Assembly (NCBI GenBank): GCA_025927935.1
Contig: JAICKM010000322.1
Location: 1 to 7,653 of the forward strand
Source: Chloroflexia bacterium
Lineage (GTDB): Bacteria > Chloroflexota > Chloroflexia > QHBQ01 > JADMIH01
Length of the DNA: 7,653 nt
Reading direction: 5' to 3'
Shown here: positions 6,345-7,653 of the stretch, piece after piece
How the letters are laid out: each line of letters opens with the position of its first letter
Position numbering within the stretch: the stretch's first letter is position 1
Notes under the pieces: model-generated
Told to the model about the DNA's origin: nothing
Databases searched by the model: none
The model's input: only the letters and a program-made list of their open reading frames with translations
Program-made: the position numbers and the translations under genes

Positions 6345-6390
6345 ATAACGGCAACCTGATCCGATGGCCCTACCCGGCCGCGAACATATC

Positions 6391-6420
6391 ATTGTACTAT
6401 AGCCGGCATCTATGTGGCAA
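6391..6420 (-). promoter_or_regulatory. Second, distal promoter candidate for the minus-strand operon
   Basis: On the minus strand, TTGCCA (6420-6415; 5 of 6 to TTGACA) and TACAAT (6396-6391; 5 of 6 to TATAAT) are separated by 18 bases. This would initiate near 6384, about 76 bases above the proximal promoter. Its -35 element overlaps the first of two GGCAAAC repeats (6416-6422). Confidence 0.4.
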
Positions 6421-6448
6421 ACCCGCACAGAAGCGTCACCCGGCAAAC
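6416..6448 (+). repeat. Pair of GGCAAAC direct repeats in the divergent promoter region
   Basis: GGCAAAC occurs at 6416-6422 and again at 6442-6448, 26 bases apart, between the two divergent promoters. The first copy overlaps the distal minus-strand -35. A role as a regulator site is possible, but a seven-base repeat can also be chance. Confidence 0.2.
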
Positions 6449-6464
6449 GCAGCCTGGCCCCCGG

Positions 6465-6493
6465 TTGTGGGCGGCAGGCGCTTCGGCTATAAT
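6465..6493 (+). promoter_or_regulatory. Sigma70-type promoter for the plus-strand GT9 gene, likely leaderless
   Basis: TTGTGG at 6465-6470 (4 of 6 to TTGACA) and an exact TATAAT at 6488-6493 are separated by the optimal 17 bases. The ATG at 6502 begins only 8 bases after the -10 element, about where transcription should start, so the mRNA probably has little or no leader. No Shine-Dalgarno site precedes this ATG. Confidence 0.6.
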
Positions 6494-6501
6494 GGGACGT
6501 T

Positions 6502-7650
6502 ATGAGCACACCCCGGCTATCCGCGAACCCGCGTATTCTCTGCGTAAAACTGGCCGATATCGGTGATGTCTTGCTTTGCACCCCGGCCTTGCGCGCGCTG
6601 CGCGTTCGTTACCCCGGCGCCCAGATCGATCTGCTCACCCCGCCGTCGTCGGCCCATGTGCTGCACGATGCACCCGAAATCAATAACGTGATTGTCTTCA
6701 ACAAGTTCCCCTTCGATACGCTGGGCAGCCTGTTCGATCTCAAAACCGTGTTCGGCGCGATACAATTCCTACGCCAACTGGGCCGCCAACGTTACGACGC
6801 CATCCTGATGTTTCATCATTATACACTGCGCTTCGGCGCGCTCAAATTTGCCGCCGTGGCCCTGGCCAGTCGCGCGCCGATCCGCGCGGGCGTGGACAAC
6901 GGGCGCGGCTGGTTCCTGACGCACAAGGTCGCGGATCGCGGCTTCGGGGCGGAACACGAGGCCGAGTACTGGCTGGACGTCGCCGCCCAGATCGGCGCGG
7001 CGCCTCGCCCCGCCGACCGGCGCATCCACATTCCGCTCGTCGAGGCCGATCAGACGGCGGCAGCCACCCTGCTGGCCGAGTTTGCCCTGCCCGGCGACGG
7101 GCCGCTGATCGCTATCCACCCCGGCGCGGGCTGGTACAGCACCGCCCGCCGCTGGCCCGCCACCCATTTCGCGATGCTCATCGCCACGCTGGTCCGCGAG
7201 CGCGGAGCCGACATCCTGCTGCTGGGTGGTCCCGACGAGCAGGATCTGGCCGCCGAAGTGCGCGCCGCCGTGCCCATGCCTGAACAGGCGCGCGTTCACA
7301 ATATCGCCGGGCGGACCTCGATCACCGGCACGGCGGCCCTGTTGCACCGGTGCACGCTGTTCATCGGCAACGACAGCGGGCCGATGCACCTGGCGACCGC
7401 CGCGCGCATCCCCGTGCTGGGCATCTTCGGCCTGAGCAACTGGCACGCCTTTGGCCCCTATGTGCCGCCCGCCCCCGGCGTGCCCGACCAACCCGCGCGC
7501 ATCGTCCGCCAGGACCTGCCCTGCCAACCCTGTCTCTACCGCGGCCTGCAACTGGGCCTGCGCGACGGCTGCGGCCCGCGCCCCTGCCTGACGGCGCTGG
7601 CTCCCGCAGCCGTGGCCGAGGCGGCGCTGGCGATGCTGGACGCGCGCTGA
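6502..7650 (+). CDS. Glycosyltransferase family 9 (heptosyltransferase-like) protein
   Basis: A complete 382-residue GT9 enzyme. The N-terminal domain opens PRILCVKLADIGDVLLCTPALRALR, with the family's IGD (Gly 21, Asp 22) and the Thr-Pro-Ala-Leu after it. The donor-binding half has IAIHPGAGWYSTARRWPATHF (His 206) and the signature FIGNDSGPMHLATA (Asp 291, His 296), followed by GIFGLSNWHAFGPY. The C-terminus carries four cysteines spaced C-x2-C-x12-C-x4-C (7522-7587), like the minus-strand GT9. Family members use nucleotide-activated sugars, classically ADP-heptose, to extend lipid-linked glycans at the inner membrane; the actual donor here is not determinable. ATG 6502 is the only good start before the conserved N-terminus and sits right behind a TATAAT box, with no ribosome-binding site. 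The TGA (7648-7650) overlaps an ATG at 7650, so another gene may follow in the operon. It is divergent from the GT9-kinase pair. Confidence 0.92.
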   Translation: MSTPRLSANPRILCVKLADIGDVLLCTPALRALRVRYPGAQIDLLTPPSSAHVLHDAPEINNVIVFNKFPFDTLGSLFDLKTVFGAIQFLRQLGRQRYDAILMFHHYTLRFGALKFAAVALASRAPIRAGVDNGRGWFLTHKVADRGFGAEHEAEYWLDVAAQIGAAPRPADRRIHIPLVEADQTAAATLLAEFALPGDGPLIAIHPGAGWYSTARRWPATHFAMLIATLVRERGADILLLGGPDEQDLAAEVRAAVPMPEQARVHNIAGRTSITGTAALLHRCTLFIGNDSGPMHLATAARIPVLGIFGLSNWHAFGPYVPPAPGVPDQPARIVRQDLPCQPCLYRGLQLGLRDGCGPRPCLTALAPAAVAEAALAMLDAR

Positions 7651-7653
7651 TGC

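Noticed and set aside
6430..6484. GAAGCG / CGCTTC inverted repeat flanking the plus-strand -35
   Set aside because: Six-base arms with a 43-base gap are expected by chance in this composition.
6308..6505. Small plus-strand open frame (65 codons) in the divergent intergenic region
   Set aside because: It runs through the candidate promoters of both flanking genes, has no ribosome-binding site and no recognisable protein features.
6769..7551. Minus-strand open frame of 260 codons opposite the plus-strand GT9
   Set aside because: It is a shadow of a gene with intact GT9 motifs; low-complexity composition and no domain.

Overview
This window is ordinary-looking, high-GC bacterial chromosome carrying seven protein genes and no RNA genes, CRISPR arrays or mobile elements that I can see. 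The gene set is dominated by glycosyltransferases: three of family GT9 (the ADP-heptose:LPS heptosyltransferase-like fold) and one of family GT4. With them are two kinase-fold phosphotransferases, a small DUF202 membrane protein and a dihydrodipicolinate reductase (DapB) homologue. Most genes have GC-rich third positions (a 60-base hand count at 2701-2760 gives about 78% G+C). The overall style suggests a free-living bacterium such as a member of Chloroflexota, but that placement is a weak inference with no marker gene behind it.

Layout. The plus-strand run is: the tail of a GT9 gene (1-339); a DUF202 membrane protein joined to it by a TGATG stop/start overlap (339-752); an ecdysteroid/choline-kinase-like phosphotransferase of clearly lower G+C (758-1906); a 139-base AT-richer gap with a possible promoter; a GT4 gene (2046-3191); and the DapB homologue (3243-4046). 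It meets a minus-strand pair head-on, with only 5 bases between the stop codons. That pair, in its own reading order, is a GT9 gene (6275 down to 5124) followed after 1 base by an aminoglycoside-phosphotransferase-fold kinase (5122 down to 4052). A divergent intergenic region (6276-6501) carries good sigma70-type promoters in both directions and drives that operon leftwards and another GT9 gene (6502-7650) rightwards.

How the genes may work together. The glycosyltransferases probably assemble a cell-surface or secreted glycan or glycolipid. The tightly linked GT9-kinase pair suggests that a sugar or lipid-linked acceptor is phosphorylated in the same pathway. This is context inference; no substrate can be read from the sequence. 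The DapB homologue has no lysine-pathway neighbours and lacks the usual His-His catalytic pair, so its reaction is uncertain.

The points most worth a second look are the DapB active site, the low-GC kinase segment, the likely leaderless GT9 mRNA at 6502, the hairpin whose inner stem contains both convergent stop codons, and a C-terminal four-cysteine motif shared by the two complete GT9 proteins. I do not see a convincing new multi-gene system.
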